The position numbers and the translations under genes were made by a program. 64,000 nucleotides of DNA from Coriobacteriaceae bacterium AF08-21 (GTDB lineage Bacteria > Actinomycetota > Coriobacteriia > Coriobacteriales > Coriobacteriaceae): assembly GCA_027687465.1 (NCBI GenBank), contig JAQCQR010000001.1, positions 124,001 through 188,000 on the forward strand, read 5' to 3'. The notes beneath the pieces are model-generated. The model saw only the letters and a list, made by a program, of their open reading frames with translations. It was not told where the DNA came from and searched no databases. Positions 1 to 9,106 of the stretch are shown here, piece after piece (position 1 is the stretch's first letter; every line of letters starts with the position of its first letter).

Positions 1-864
1 GCGCTCCATCTCGTGCGTCAAGTAGTACTTCGTCACGTCGAAGATGCGGTCATGGGGACCGAGGTCGTCTCTGAAGTCTTCCAGGTATTCCTTCATCTCC
101 TCGGCGAGGAACTTGGGCATGGCGATCCTTCGCACGGAGTTCGGAGTCTTCGGGTCGGTGATGGTGTCGATGCCCTTCAAACGCTGATACGACTTCGTGA
201 TGCTGAGCTCCGAAGTCTCGAAGATGAAATCGGATGGGGTGAGGGCGAGGAGCTCTCCACAGCGGATACCTGTCCAGTAGAGGACCTCGAAAGCGTAAAA
301 GGAAAGAGGCTTGTCCATGATGGCCTCCGAGAACCTCAGATACTCCTGCTTCGTCCAGAAGTTCATCTCTCCGCCTTTCTTCGAGCCCATCTTCGTTACC
401 TTCCTGCAGGGGTTGCCCGTCAGGTCGTAGTAGCGCTCGGCATGGTTGAAGATGGCATTTAGCTGGTTGTTGATGGTTCTGAGATATGTGGCCGAGTACG
501 GCTTGCCATTGGCATCCTTGTGGTCGATAAGCTGGTTCTGCCAGCGGACGACGTCGATGGGCTTGATCTCGGACATCCTCATTTTCCCGAAGAAGGGAAT
601 GATCTTGTCCTTGATCATGTACTCCTTGGTCAGCCAGGTGTGCTCCCTGATTCGAGGCTTGATCTCGGTGGCGTATACGTCGACGAAGTCCGCGAAGAGC
701 ATGTCCATGGTCCCGTTATGGACAGCAAGGAAGTCCTTCTCCCACATGAGCGCTTCAAGCTCGGTGGCAAAGCCTCTCTTGACCTTATGGCGCTTCGCGC
801 CCCTGCCATCTCGGTAGAAGCACTGTGAATAGAAGGTTCCGTTCTCGCTTCTATATACGGGCAT
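1..864 (-). CDS. int: Tyrosine recombinase (phage/ICE integrase), 3' end cut by window edge
   Basis: The reverse strand from an ATG at 864 reads without a stop to the window edge, giving 288 residues. The N-terminus (MPVYRSENGTFYSQCFYRDG) looks like an AP2-like arm-binding domain. A SAM-like core-binding domain follows at about 60-165, containing ADFVDVYATEIKPRIREHTW. The catalytic domain starts at about 180 and shows the first catalytic arginine in TGIRCGELLAL. The later HxxR and Tyr residues lie outside the window. Such enzymes integrate and excise an element by strand exchange at att sites. The start overlaps the stop of the preceding small HTH gene by 14 nt, so the two are translationally coupled, as is usual for xis-int pairs. 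Its position beside the 3' end of guaA fits a guaA-targeting element, but the target site is an inference. Confidence 0.9.
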   Translation of the reverse strand, partial: MPVYRSENGTFYSQCFYRDGRGAKRHKVKRGFATELEALMWEKDFLAVHNGTMDMLFADFVDVYATEIKPRIREHTWLTKEYMIKDKIIPFFGKMRMSEIKPIDVVRWQNQLIDHKDANGKPYSATYLRTINNQLNAIFNHAERYYDLTGNPCRKVTKMGSKKGGEMNFWTKQEYLRFSEAIMDKPLSFYAFEVLYWTGIRCGELLALTPSDFIFETSELSITKSYQRLKGIDTITDPKTPNSVRRIAMPKFLAEEMKEYLEDFRDDLGPHDRIFDVTKYYLTHEMER

Positions 865-1057
865 CTTCATCACCGGCAAAGAATCTTGCTTCGAAATGAT
901 CGGAGCGGACGCGGCCCTTGACCACAGCGCGACCCTTCTTGATCTGCTCCTCATTCATCTCCTGGATGATCTTGTAGGCGAACCCTTTCGACATGTTCAG
1001 CCTCTGTGCGACCTGCTCGGCGTTGAGCATGGTTGGCTTGCCTTCTTCCTGGTTCAT
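851..1057 (-). CDS. Small excisionase-like helix-turn-helix protein
   Basis: This encodes 68 residues from the ATG at 1057, chosen because AGGAGGA sits 4-5 nt upstream. An in-frame ATG at 1072 lies upstream of that ribosome site and is unlikely. The sequence MLNAEQVAQRLNMSKGFAYK is the helix-turn-helix of the excisionase/AlpA (HTH_17) type. Such proteins bend attachment-site DNA to direct the integrase toward excision, and some also act as regulators. It overlaps the integrase start by 14 nt and is read from a strong leftward promoter at 1103-1131 embedded in operator palindromes, so it is probably repressed by the divergent XRE protein. The family is assigned from the HTH pattern and context only. 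Confidence 0.75.
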   Translation of the reverse strand: MNQEEGKPTMLNAEQVAQRLNMSKGFAYKIIQEMNEEQIKKGRAVVKGRVRSDHFEARFFAGDEDARI

Positions 1058-1072
1058 TTGTCCTCCTAACAT

Positions 1073-1154
1073 CGTACGAATATGTACGTTATATATGAGC
1101 GAATCATAATCGTACGGTTTCGTACTGTCAAGAAATTGCGTACGTTTACGTACG
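1073..1154. promoter_or_regulatory. Three operator palindromes of the element's XRE repressor
   Basis: Three 16-bp imperfect palindromes of the form CGTACG-N4-(C/T)GTAC(G/T) lie at 1073-1088, 1111-1126 and 1139-1154, with centre spacing of 38 and 28 bp. The middle one fills the spacer of the leftward promoter. The right one overlaps the -35 and spacer of the rightward promoter. The left one lies in the 5' leader of the xis gene near its ribosome site. This is the layout of a lambdoid-like immunity switch, and repressor binding here is inferred. Confidence 0.75.
1103..1131 (-). promoter_or_regulatory. Leftward sigma-70 promoter for xis-int
   Basis: On the reverse strand TTGACA (1131-1126) is followed after 17 bp by TATGAT (1108-1103), which is close to consensus. 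The operator at 1111-1126 sits between the two boxes, so a bound repressor would block RNA polymerase. Confidence 0.75.
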
Positions 1155-1164
1155 GTGCTAGAAT
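1136..1164 (+). promoter_or_regulatory. Rightward sigma-70 promoter for the repressor gene
   Basis: TTGCGT (1136-1141) is followed after 17 bp by TAGAAT (1159-1164), with the operator at 1139-1154 overlapping the -35 box and spacer. The repressor start codon is 29 nt downstream of the -10 box, which suggests autoregulation. Confidence 0.7.
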
Positions 1165-1192
1165 TACGAGGTTTAGATTTTCAGGAGGGAAG

Positions 1193-1606
1193 ATGACGAC
1201 TGGCGAGAAGATCAGGCACTACCGTAAGCTGCGCGGGCTCTACCAGGGGGAGCTGGGTGAGAGGATCGGCGTCTCCGAGGGCGCGATCCGCCATTACGAG
1301 ACGGATTTCAGGACTCCCAAGCAGCCTCAGATCGAAGCCATCGCCGAAGCCCTCGACATCTCTCCGCTTGTCCTGAAGGACTTCGGTGTGGAGAACGCCC
1401 GTGACCTTCTGGGCCTCCTTCTGCAGCTGGAGGATGAGTTCGGAATCGTGCCCGCTGAGGATGGCTCTGGTCTTTCTATCGACGCGTCTGCTGAGAAGGC
1501 GCCCAAGACGACCCAGATGCTCAAGGCCTGGGCTGCGAAGCGAAACGAGCTGGAATCCGGCGAGATCACATCGGAGGAATACGCCGACTGGAAGGCCAAG
1601 TTCTAG
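1193..1606 (+). CDS. XRE-family transcriptional repressor of the integrative element
   Basis: This encodes 137 residues. The start is the ATG at 1193 preceded by CAGGAGGGA; the longer frame to 1082 runs through the promoter. The N-terminal XRE/Cro-CI helix-turn-helix spans about residues 5-60 (KIRHYRKLRGLYQGELGERI, then GVSEGAIRHYETDFRTPK). The remainder is acidic and helical, with no visible LexA/CI peptidase Ser-Lys pair. It is therefore unlikely to self-cleave, and induction may use another route. It is divergent from xis-int and shares three operators with it, so it probably silences excision genes and controls itself. Confidence 0.8.
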   Translation: MTTGEKIRHYRKLRGLYQGELGERIGVSEGAIRHYETDFRTPKQPQIEAIAEALDISPLVLKDFGVENARDLLGLLLQLEDEFGIVPAEDGSGLSIDASAEKAPKTTQMLKAWAAKRNELESGEITSEEYADWKAKF

Positions 1607-1936
1607 GAGTAAATATTTACTGAAACGCGAGCAGGTGGCTTTACCCCCGCAATTGGGAGTAAAACACCTGCTTTTCTTATGCCTGAAACCCACCATTCGA
1701 AGCGTGTTGAAGCCGATGAAATCGCTTGGGGGAGTAAATTTTTACTCCCCATTGTTGACCTGCGGTTTTGCTGAAAAGCCACCATATTTCGCCCCGTTGA
1801 GTTTCAGTTGAGTTTTGGGGCGCATTTTGATCGGCTGGGACAGGCAACTGGGACAATTTACTCCCCCAACAAACCTTTTACTCCCCGTCCGTGGGGTGCC
1901 GCCATGTCCGTCCTGTACGGCAATTGGGAGTAAAAC
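1606..1936. repeat. Cluster of GGGAGTAAA repeats between repressor and guaA
   Basis: No gene is apparent between 1607 and 2112. Copies of GGGAGTAAA or its complement lie at 1655-1663 (+), 1730-1738 (+), 1741-1749 (-), 1857-1865 (-), 1877-1885 (-) and 1926-1934 (+), with a shorter GGAGTAAA at 1606-1613. Two copies share the 17-mer GCAATTGGGAGTAAAAC (1649-1665, 1920-1936). Positions 1729-1750 form a near-perfect inverted pair, and 1608-1621 is the palindrome AGTAAATATTTACT. Clusters like this beside an integrase gene commonly are arm-type integrase or excisionase sites. The core TGGGAGTA also occurs at the very end of guaA (TGGGAGTAG). Confidence 0.55.
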
Positions 1937-1960
1937 TTCCTAAAACAGCAGGTCAAACGG

Positions 1961-2000
1961 GTAAAAAATACCCCCGATTTTCACCTGAAATCGGGGGTAT
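1961..2000 (-). terminator. Intrinsic terminator downstream of guaA
   Basis: A perfect 13-bp stem (1968-1980 with 1988-2000) with a 7-nt loop is followed on the reverse strand by a T6 run. It lies about 110 nt beyond the guaA stop. Confidence 0.85.
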
Positions 2001-2112
2001 CTCGTTCAATTTATTCCCCAAAGTTGCTGGGGGCTTTGCGTTTCTCCCGTACGCTGCGACACTCTGCGGTACTCAGCGGACGGAAAATCGACGTTTCAAA
2101 ATAACCCTTCGG

Positions 2113-3711
2113 CTACTCCCACTCGATGGTCGCGGGCGGCTTGGACGTGATGTCGTAGCACACGCGGTTGGCGCCGGGAACCTCGGCCACGATGCGGCCG
2201 GAGATGCGGGCCAGGACGTCGTAGGGCAGCTTGGCCCAGTCGGCGGTCATGGCGTCGCTGGACTCGACGGCGCGCAGGATAATCGGGCGCTGATAGGTGC
2301 GCTCGTCGCCCATAACGCCGACGGACTTGATGTCGGGCAGGACCGCGAAATACTGCCAGCAGCTGTGCTCGGAGTTGCGCTCACCGGTCTGCTCAAACAG
2401 ACGCTGGTTGTAAGCATCGAGCTCCTCGCGCACGATGGCGTCGGCATTCTTGAGAATCTCGAGCTTCTCCTTATCGACCGCGCCGATGATGCGGATGGCC
2501 AGACCCGGGCCCGGGAAAGGCTGGCGGAACACGATATGACCCGGCAGGCCCAGCGCCAGACCAAGTGCGCGGACCTCGTCCTTAAAGAAGTGGTCGAGCG
2601 GCTCGATAAGGTCGAAGTGCACGCCCTCGGGGAACGGGATCAGGTTGTGATGGCTCTTGATGGTGGCCGTCTTGCCGCCCGTCTTACGAGCGCCGGACTC
2701 GATGATGTCGGGGTAGATGGTGCCCTGAGCCAGGTACTTGACCGGCTTGCCATCGCACTCGAGCTGCTGGGCCACAGCGAAGAACTCTTTCCAGAACTGC
2801 GTGCCGATGATACGGCGCTTCTCCTCGGGCTCGGTCACACCGGCCAGAAGTTCGGCATAGCGGTCCTCGGCGTGGACGTGGATAAAGTCGACGTCGAACT
2901 GCTTGGTGAAGACCTCCTCCACCTGCTCGGGCTCGCCCTTGCGCAGCAGGCCGTGGTTGATGAACACGCAGGTCATCTGCTTGCCCACGGCGCGGGCGCC
3001 CAGCGCAGCCACGACGGAGGAGTCGACGCCACCGGACAGGGCCAGAATCACGCGGTCGTCGCCGACCTTCTCGCGGAACTCGGCCGTCATGGTCTCGACC
3101 AGGTTGTCCATGCTCCAGTTGGGCTCCAGGCCGCAGATCTCAAACAGGAAGTTGCTCAGCAGCTGCTGACCGTACTCGGAGTGCTTGACCTCGGGGTGGA
3201 ACTGCGTGGTGAAAATCTTGCGCTCGACGCACTCCATGGCGGCAACCGGGCACACGTCGGTGCTGGCGGTAACGGTAAAGCCCTCGGGCACCTCGGACAC
3301 GGCGTCGCGGTGGCTCATCCACACGGTCTGCTCCATGGGCGTGGAGTTAAAGAGCTTGGCGCCAGCCGTGCGTGTGATGGTAGCGCGGCCGTACTCGCCC
3401 ACCTCGGAGTAGCCGACCTTGCCGCCGAGCGTCACGGCCGTAATCTGATGGCCGTAGCAAAAGCCCAGGACGGGAAGGCCCAGGTCAAAGATGGCGGGGT
3501 CGATGGACGGAGCGTCCTCGGCGTACACGGAGGCCGGGCCGCCGGAAAGGATGAGCGCAGAGGCGTTCATCTCGCGAATCTCATCGGCCGAGATGTCGCA
3601 GGGAACGATCTCGGAATACACGTTGAGGTCGCGGACGCGACGGGCAATGAGCTGACCGTACTGCGCACCAAAGTCGAGTACGAGGACCTTTGCGGAAGCC
3701 TTTTGATCCAT
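2113..3711 (-). CDS. guaA: GMP synthase (glutamine-hydrolysing)
   Basis: This cytosolic enzyme converts XMP, ATP and glutamine to GMP, the last step of guanine nucleotide synthesis. It has 532 residues from the ATG at 3711, preceded by a GAGGGGG ribosome site, close to the usual 525. The N-terminal class I glutamine amidotransferase domain has its nucleophile Cys in GFCYGHQ (about residue 84) and its His in HPEVKHSEYG (about 172). The ATP pyrophosphatase P-loop is LSGGVDSS (about 222). The conserved dimerisation domain ends with ISGRIVAEVPGANRVCYDIT and KPPATIEWE. The intact 3' end next to the integrase locus suggests that the element integrates here and restores the gene end. Confidence 0.97.
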   Translation of the reverse strand: MDQKASAKVLVLDFGAQYGQLIARRVRDLNVYSEIVPCDISADEIREMNASALILSGGPASVYAEDAPSIDPAIFDLGLPVLGFCYGHQITAVTLGGKVGYSEVGEYGRATITRTAGAKLFNSTPMEQTVWMSHRDAVSEVPEGFTVTASTDVCPVAAMECVERKIFTTQFHPEVKHSEYGQQLLSNFLFEICGLEPNWSMDNLVETMTAEFREKVGDDRVILALSGGVDSSVVAALGARAVGKQMTCVFINHGLLRKGEPEQVEEVFTKQFDVDFIHVHAEDRYAELLAGVTEPEEKRRIIGTQFWKEFFAVAQQLECDGKPVKYLAQGTIYPDIIESGARKTGGKTATIKSHHNLIPFPEGVHFDLIEPLDHFFKDEVRALGLALGLPGHIVFRQPFPGPGLAIRIIGAVDKEKLEILKNADAIVREELDAYNQRLFEQTGERNSEHSCWQYFAVLPDIKSVGVMGDERTYQRPIILRAVESSDAMTADWAKLPYDVLARISGRIVAEVPGANRVCYDITSKPPATIEWE

Positions 3712-3979
3712 GGTTTCCCCCTCTTGTTGGCGGGGAGCCGGTGCCCACCCGCGTGAATGAACGAAAATAACCTCCATAGTGTACACGTTATATGGGGTTT
3801 CTCGTCCCTCGCAGCCATCAGCGCACGGCAAACGCACGACCTGGGCCCCTATTTGACAACAATTTAAGTGTTACCAAACGTTACAGATGATGTAATACGT
3901 TTGAACATTGGACGCCCTGTGCCACAATACTGCCGAACGACTCCGCCTCTGCGGCGGCAAATACGATAGGAATACCAGC

Positions 3980-4993
3980 ATGAAGCGCATCCTTCTCATC
4001 GCCACGGGCGGCACCATCGCATCGACCGAGGACGGCAACGGCCTCTCCCCCGCCCTGACCGGTGAGGAGCTCGCCCAGAGCGTCCCCGAGATCTCAGGCC
4101 TCTGCGAGCTCGACGTCGTGCAGCCCATGAACATCGACAGTACCAATATGCGTCCCAGTGACTGGATGCGTATCCGCGACGTCATCGTCGAAGGCTATGC
4201 CGACCACGACGGCTTCGTGATTCTGCACGGCACCGACACCATGAGCTATACCGCGGCAGCACTTTCCTATCTGATTCAGGACAGCCCCAAGCCCATCGTA
4301 CTCACCGGCTCGCAAAAGCCCATGGGCAACCCCTTTACCGACGCCAAGCTCAATCTGTACCAGAGCCTGCTCTATGCGCTCGACGAGCACTCGCACGATG
4401 TGTCGATTGTGTTTGGTGGCGTCGCCATTGCCGGCACGCGCGCCCGCAAGCAGCGCACCATGAGCTTTAACGCGTTCATTAGCGTCAACTATCCGCCCAT
4501 TGCCTACATCCGCAACGACCGCATCGTGCGCAACGGGCTCCACGGCACTCATCAGGGCGAAAACCCGGTGCGTTTCTACAACAGCATCGACCCGCGCGTG
4601 TTTGTCCTTAAGCTTACGCCCGGCGTGAACCCGGGTATCCTGGACGCCCTAGCCGATAGCTACGATGCTGTAATTCTTGAGACCTTTGGCATTGGCGGTA
4701 TTCCCGAGTTTGGCGAGTCCGGCGAGTCATTCCAGGAGGCGATTTTCCGCTGGGTCGATTCGGGCCGCACCGTCGTTATGACCACGCAGGTCCCCGAAGA
4801 GGGCCTCGATCTGGGCGTTTATGAGGTCGGCCGTGCTTACGCCGATCATCCGGGCATTCTGCGCGGCGACGACATGACCACCGAGACGCTTGTGGCCAAG
4901 ACCATGTGGGCACTCGGCCAGTCACGCGATGCCGCCGAAATCCAGCGCCTGTTCTACAGCCAAGTTAACCACGACCGTATCCCGATGGCGTGA
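3980..4993 (+). CDS. L-asparaginase, cytoplasmic (AnsA-like)
   Basis: This encodes 337 residues from the ATG at 3980 and has no signal peptide. The first catalytic Thr motif TGGTIAS lies at residues 9-15 and the second, HGTDTM, at about 83-88. Both are diagnostic of bacterial asparaginases, which hydrolyse L-asparagine to aspartate and ammonia. The lack of an export signal and the length near 340 favour the type I cytoplasmic enzyme. It is transcribed divergently from guaA with about 270 bp between, and no gene follows closely, so it is probably monocistronic. Substrate preference over glutamine cannot be read from sequence. Confidence 0.9.
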   Translation: MKRILLIATGGTIASTEDGNGLSPALTGEELAQSVPEISGLCELDVVQPMNIDSTNMRPSDWMRIRDVIVEGYADHDGFVILHGTDTMSYTAAALSYLIQDSPKPIVLTGSQKPMGNPFTDAKLNLYQSLLYALDEHSHDVSIVFGGVAIAGTRARKQRTMSFNAFISVNYPPIAYIRNDRIVRNGLHGTHQGENPVRFYNSIDPRVFVLKLTPGVNPGILDALADSYDAVILETFGIGGIPEFGESGESFQEAIFRWVDSGRTVVMTTQVPEEGLDLGVYEVGRAYADHPGILRGDDMTTETLVAKTMWALGQSRDAAEIQRLFYSQVNHDRIPMA

Positions 4994-5314
4994 TCTCTAA
5001 GGCAGCTCCACTTATCGCAACCTTAAACGACAGGTGGGCCCCCTCGGGCCGTGCAAAAATCGGAGTATTCTGCAATTTCTCCTCCGGAGGCATAGAATCG
5101 GCCGATTGTTAGACGAACTTTTAGGACGAGGGTTCCGTCTAGTAAATATTTATTCCTCATTTTTATTTAGTATGTGGATTAACTACTGCCAAAAAGGCAA
5201 AGCCAGCCGCTCGAGCTACCATCTACGGCCAAACTGGTGCTGAATACTCGCGATTTTGCACATCGCAACCAGGGGGACCCGCCCAAAGAGCGTCAAATAC
5301 AGCGGGGGAACGCC
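4994..5314. other. Intergenic stretch without a recognisable gene
   Basis: The stretch is AT-rich around 5130-5170. It contains a weak GGCCC-type hairpin near 5037-5056 but no clear terminator or ribosome site. A 69-codon frame at 5034-5243 has no ribosome site and no recognisable domain and was not called. Confidence 0.5.
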
Positions 5315-5533
5315 CTATTCGATACCCTCGAGAAGCTCTGACACCGTCATGCCGAGTGCGGGCGCGATCTTAAATAGAACCTTGAGCGTGAAATTTGCCG
5401 TTCCATCTTCGATTCGGTCGAGGTAGGGTCGGCTGATTCCTGTCGCCACACAAAAATCAACCTTGGAGATACCAAGGTCCCTGCGTGTCTCTTCGACCCG
5501 CCTGCCAAGAATCTGTTTCGCACGTTCGTCCAT
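5315..5533 (-). CDS. Small XRE-family helix-turn-helix regulator
   Basis: This encodes 72 residues, almost all of them a Cro/CI-type HTH: RRDLGISKVDFCVATGISRP and then YLDRIEDGTANFTLKVLFKI. The end (ALGMTVSELLEGIE) is typical of HipB/antitoxin-like or autoregulatory XRE proteins. The only in-frame start is the ATG at 5533, and no strong Shine-Dalgarno is visible. It is divergent from the uncharacterised gene at 5610, and a perfect 24-bp palindrome lies between them, so it probably represses both. A toxin-antitoxin role is possible but unsupported because the neighbour matches no known toxin. Confidence 0.8.
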   Translation of the reverse strand: MDERAKQILGRRVEETRRDLGISKVDFCVATGISRPYLDRIEDGTANFTLKVLFKIAPALGMTVSELLEGIE

Positions 5534-5562
5534 GCAGCCGAGTTTGAAATGGAGCCGAACAT

Positions 5563-5586
5563 AAACGTAAACTATAGTTTACGTTT
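5563..5586. promoter_or_regulatory. Perfect 24-bp palindrome, likely operator of the XRE protein
   Basis: The half-site AAACGTAAACTA is followed immediately by its exact reverse complement. It lies 30 bp upstream of the HTH gene start and 24 bp upstream of the divergent gene start, where it would overlap both promoters. Confidence 0.7.
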
Positions 5587-5609
5587 TGCCGAATACACAG
5601 GAGTTTTCT

Positions 5610-5999
5610 ATGTCGGGTTCTTCGGTCCGCATGTACCGAGCCACGCTTCGCACAAACAGCGCACCGCCCAAGCTCGTCATCGTTGAAGCAGAATGCCTTT
5701 CGCCCGATGAGCGCACAGCATTTGCATTGCTATCAAGTCGCGTCGTCGCCGTTCTGGTCCCTTGCCCGGCGAAAGGTGAACTTGCCATCCAATGCCAAGC
5801 GCACAGCTGCTCGCTCAATCAGGCTACCGTAATCGCAACCAGCCAACGCGGCCTGCCGCTCCTTTTAGAAGCCGGTATCGCACTCGCCCTTCGCGGCGCC
5901 GGATACGAAAACGAGGCCGCCGCCGACATGGTCTTTAAACCACGATCGAGCGGCGGCCTCGCAGCAGCCATTGAATATGCGTGCAGGCTCGTTGCCTAA
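5610..5999 (+). CDS. Uncharacterised 129-aa protein divergent from an XRE regulator
   Basis: I do not recognise the family. The start is the ATG at 5610, six nt after ACAGGAG; a longer frame to 5586 runs into the operator palindrome. There are no transmembrane segments. It contains a beta-rich middle (FALLSSRVVAVLVPCPAKGE), three cysteines, and an Ala/Gly-rich helical C-terminus (GIALALRGAGYENEAAADMV). It shares a control region with the small XRE gene and ends 9 bp from the convergent DUF1648 gene. A partner role (effector, toxin or ligand sensor) for the HTH protein is only a guess from arrangement. Confidence 0.65.
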   Translation: MSGSSVRMYRATLRTNSAPPKLVIVEAECLSPDERTAFALLSSRVVAVLVPCPAKGELAIQCQAHSCSLNQATVIATSQRGLPLLLEAGIALALRGAGYENEAAADMVFKPRSSGGLAAAIEYACRLVA

Positions 6000-6008
6000 A
6001 GGCGCAAG

Positions 6009-6392
6009 CTAAAAGCCCAGGCCAAAGCCCATACCGGTAATCGCCGAATACATAAAGTAGACGTTGATTACGTTGAGAAACACACCCGTGATGCAGCCGT
6101 TTCGCAGGTAGCGCTCGCACGTCAGACGTGCCATCACAGCGGAGTCTTCGTTGTTCTTTGCTTGACGACCGGCAGTAAAATACGTCGCCACGCCGAGCAG
6201 CAGATTGAGCACCGGCAGAGCCAACAGCTCGTAACTCTTACCCCAGCGCGTCACCTCGCCGGCGGCGTTAAACTTCGTTGCCACCTCGGGACCAATGTTG
6301 GGGATCACAAACGCCGCTACCACCAGCGGAAGCACCGCAAGCACCAGCAGCGCGATACCCATGTAGCCGGCTTTTTTACCATATTTAAACAT
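6009..6392 (-). CDS. DUF1648-like membrane protein
   Basis: This encodes 127 residues. A first membrane helix (GIALLVLAVLPLVVAAFVIP) is followed by the DUF1648 pattern VATKFNAAGEVTRWGKSYEL, seen in SdpI-type immunity/signalling proteins and related small membrane proteins. Further hydrophobic segments lie around 58-75 and 98-125. It starts 11 bp downstream of the ychF stop with its own AAGGACG ribosome site, so it is probably the distal gene of a two-gene operon. Function is unknown; it lacks the rest of SdpI. Confidence 0.65.
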   Translation of the reverse strand: MFKYGKKAGYMGIALLVLAVLPLVVAAFVIPNIGPEVATKFNAAGEVTRWGKSYELLALPVLNLLLGVATYFTAGRQAKNNEDSAVMARLTCERYLRNGCITGVFLNVINVYFMYSAITGMGFGLGF

Positions 6393-6403
6393 GCACGTCG
6401 TCC

Positions 6404-7480
<1,077 letters not shown>

Positions 7481-7607
7481 GACAGCTCCTTTTGGTACAG
7501 GTACTTCAAACTGCATAAGTATAGCGCCGCCGCAGCATCCGGGCGAATCCGGACACCGCGGCGGCGCAAATGAAGCAGAGATGCGTGAGGGTTCGAGACA
7601 GCAGTCC

Positions 7608-8978
<1,371 letters not shown>

Positions 8979-9048
8979 TCAATCCATCCCCGCACGCGGC
9001 CTGTACGGTTTGGAATTGTTACCTAGAAGTGGAGTTTTTTATCTCTAG

Positions 9049-9088
9049 AATCGGCCTTGCGGTGCATACCGGCTCTGCAAGGCCGATT
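9049..9088 (-). other. Intercistronic hairpin between PTS and phospho-glucosidase genes
   Basis: A perfect 12-bp stem, AATCGGCCTTGC (9049-9060) with GCAAGGCCGATT (9077-9088), encloses a 16-nt loop. There is no T run directly after the stem on the reverse strand. It is more likely a partial attenuator or an mRNA-stabilising structure than a full terminator. Confidence 0.5.
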
Positions 9089-9106
9089 GTTTCGATGGAC
9101 GATGGT

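Larger units (their letters stand above)
1..2112. mobile_element. End of an integrative element adjacent to guaA
   Basis: The integrase, xis-like gene, divergent repressor with operators and the repeat cluster lie between the window edge and the guaA stop at 2113. The 3' end of guaA is a known integration hotspot for genomic islands. The exact junction is not resolvable because the far end of the element is outside the window. Confidence 0.6.

Noticed and set aside
1386..1811. 141-codon frame across the repressor end and repeat cluster
   Set aside because: It overlaps the repressor in another frame and its tail is repeat DNA.
1891..3756. 621-codon open frame on the + strand
   Set aside because: It is antisense to guaA. 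In this GC-rich DNA antisense frames of real genes stay open, and it has no domain.
3853..3881. Promoter with TTGACA upstream of the asparaginase gene
   Set aside because: The -35 match is good but no acceptable -10 lies 16-18 bp downstream.
5034..5243. 69-codon gene after asparaginase
   Set aside because: It has no ribosome site, no recognisable domain and an AT-rich composition unlike neighbouring genes.
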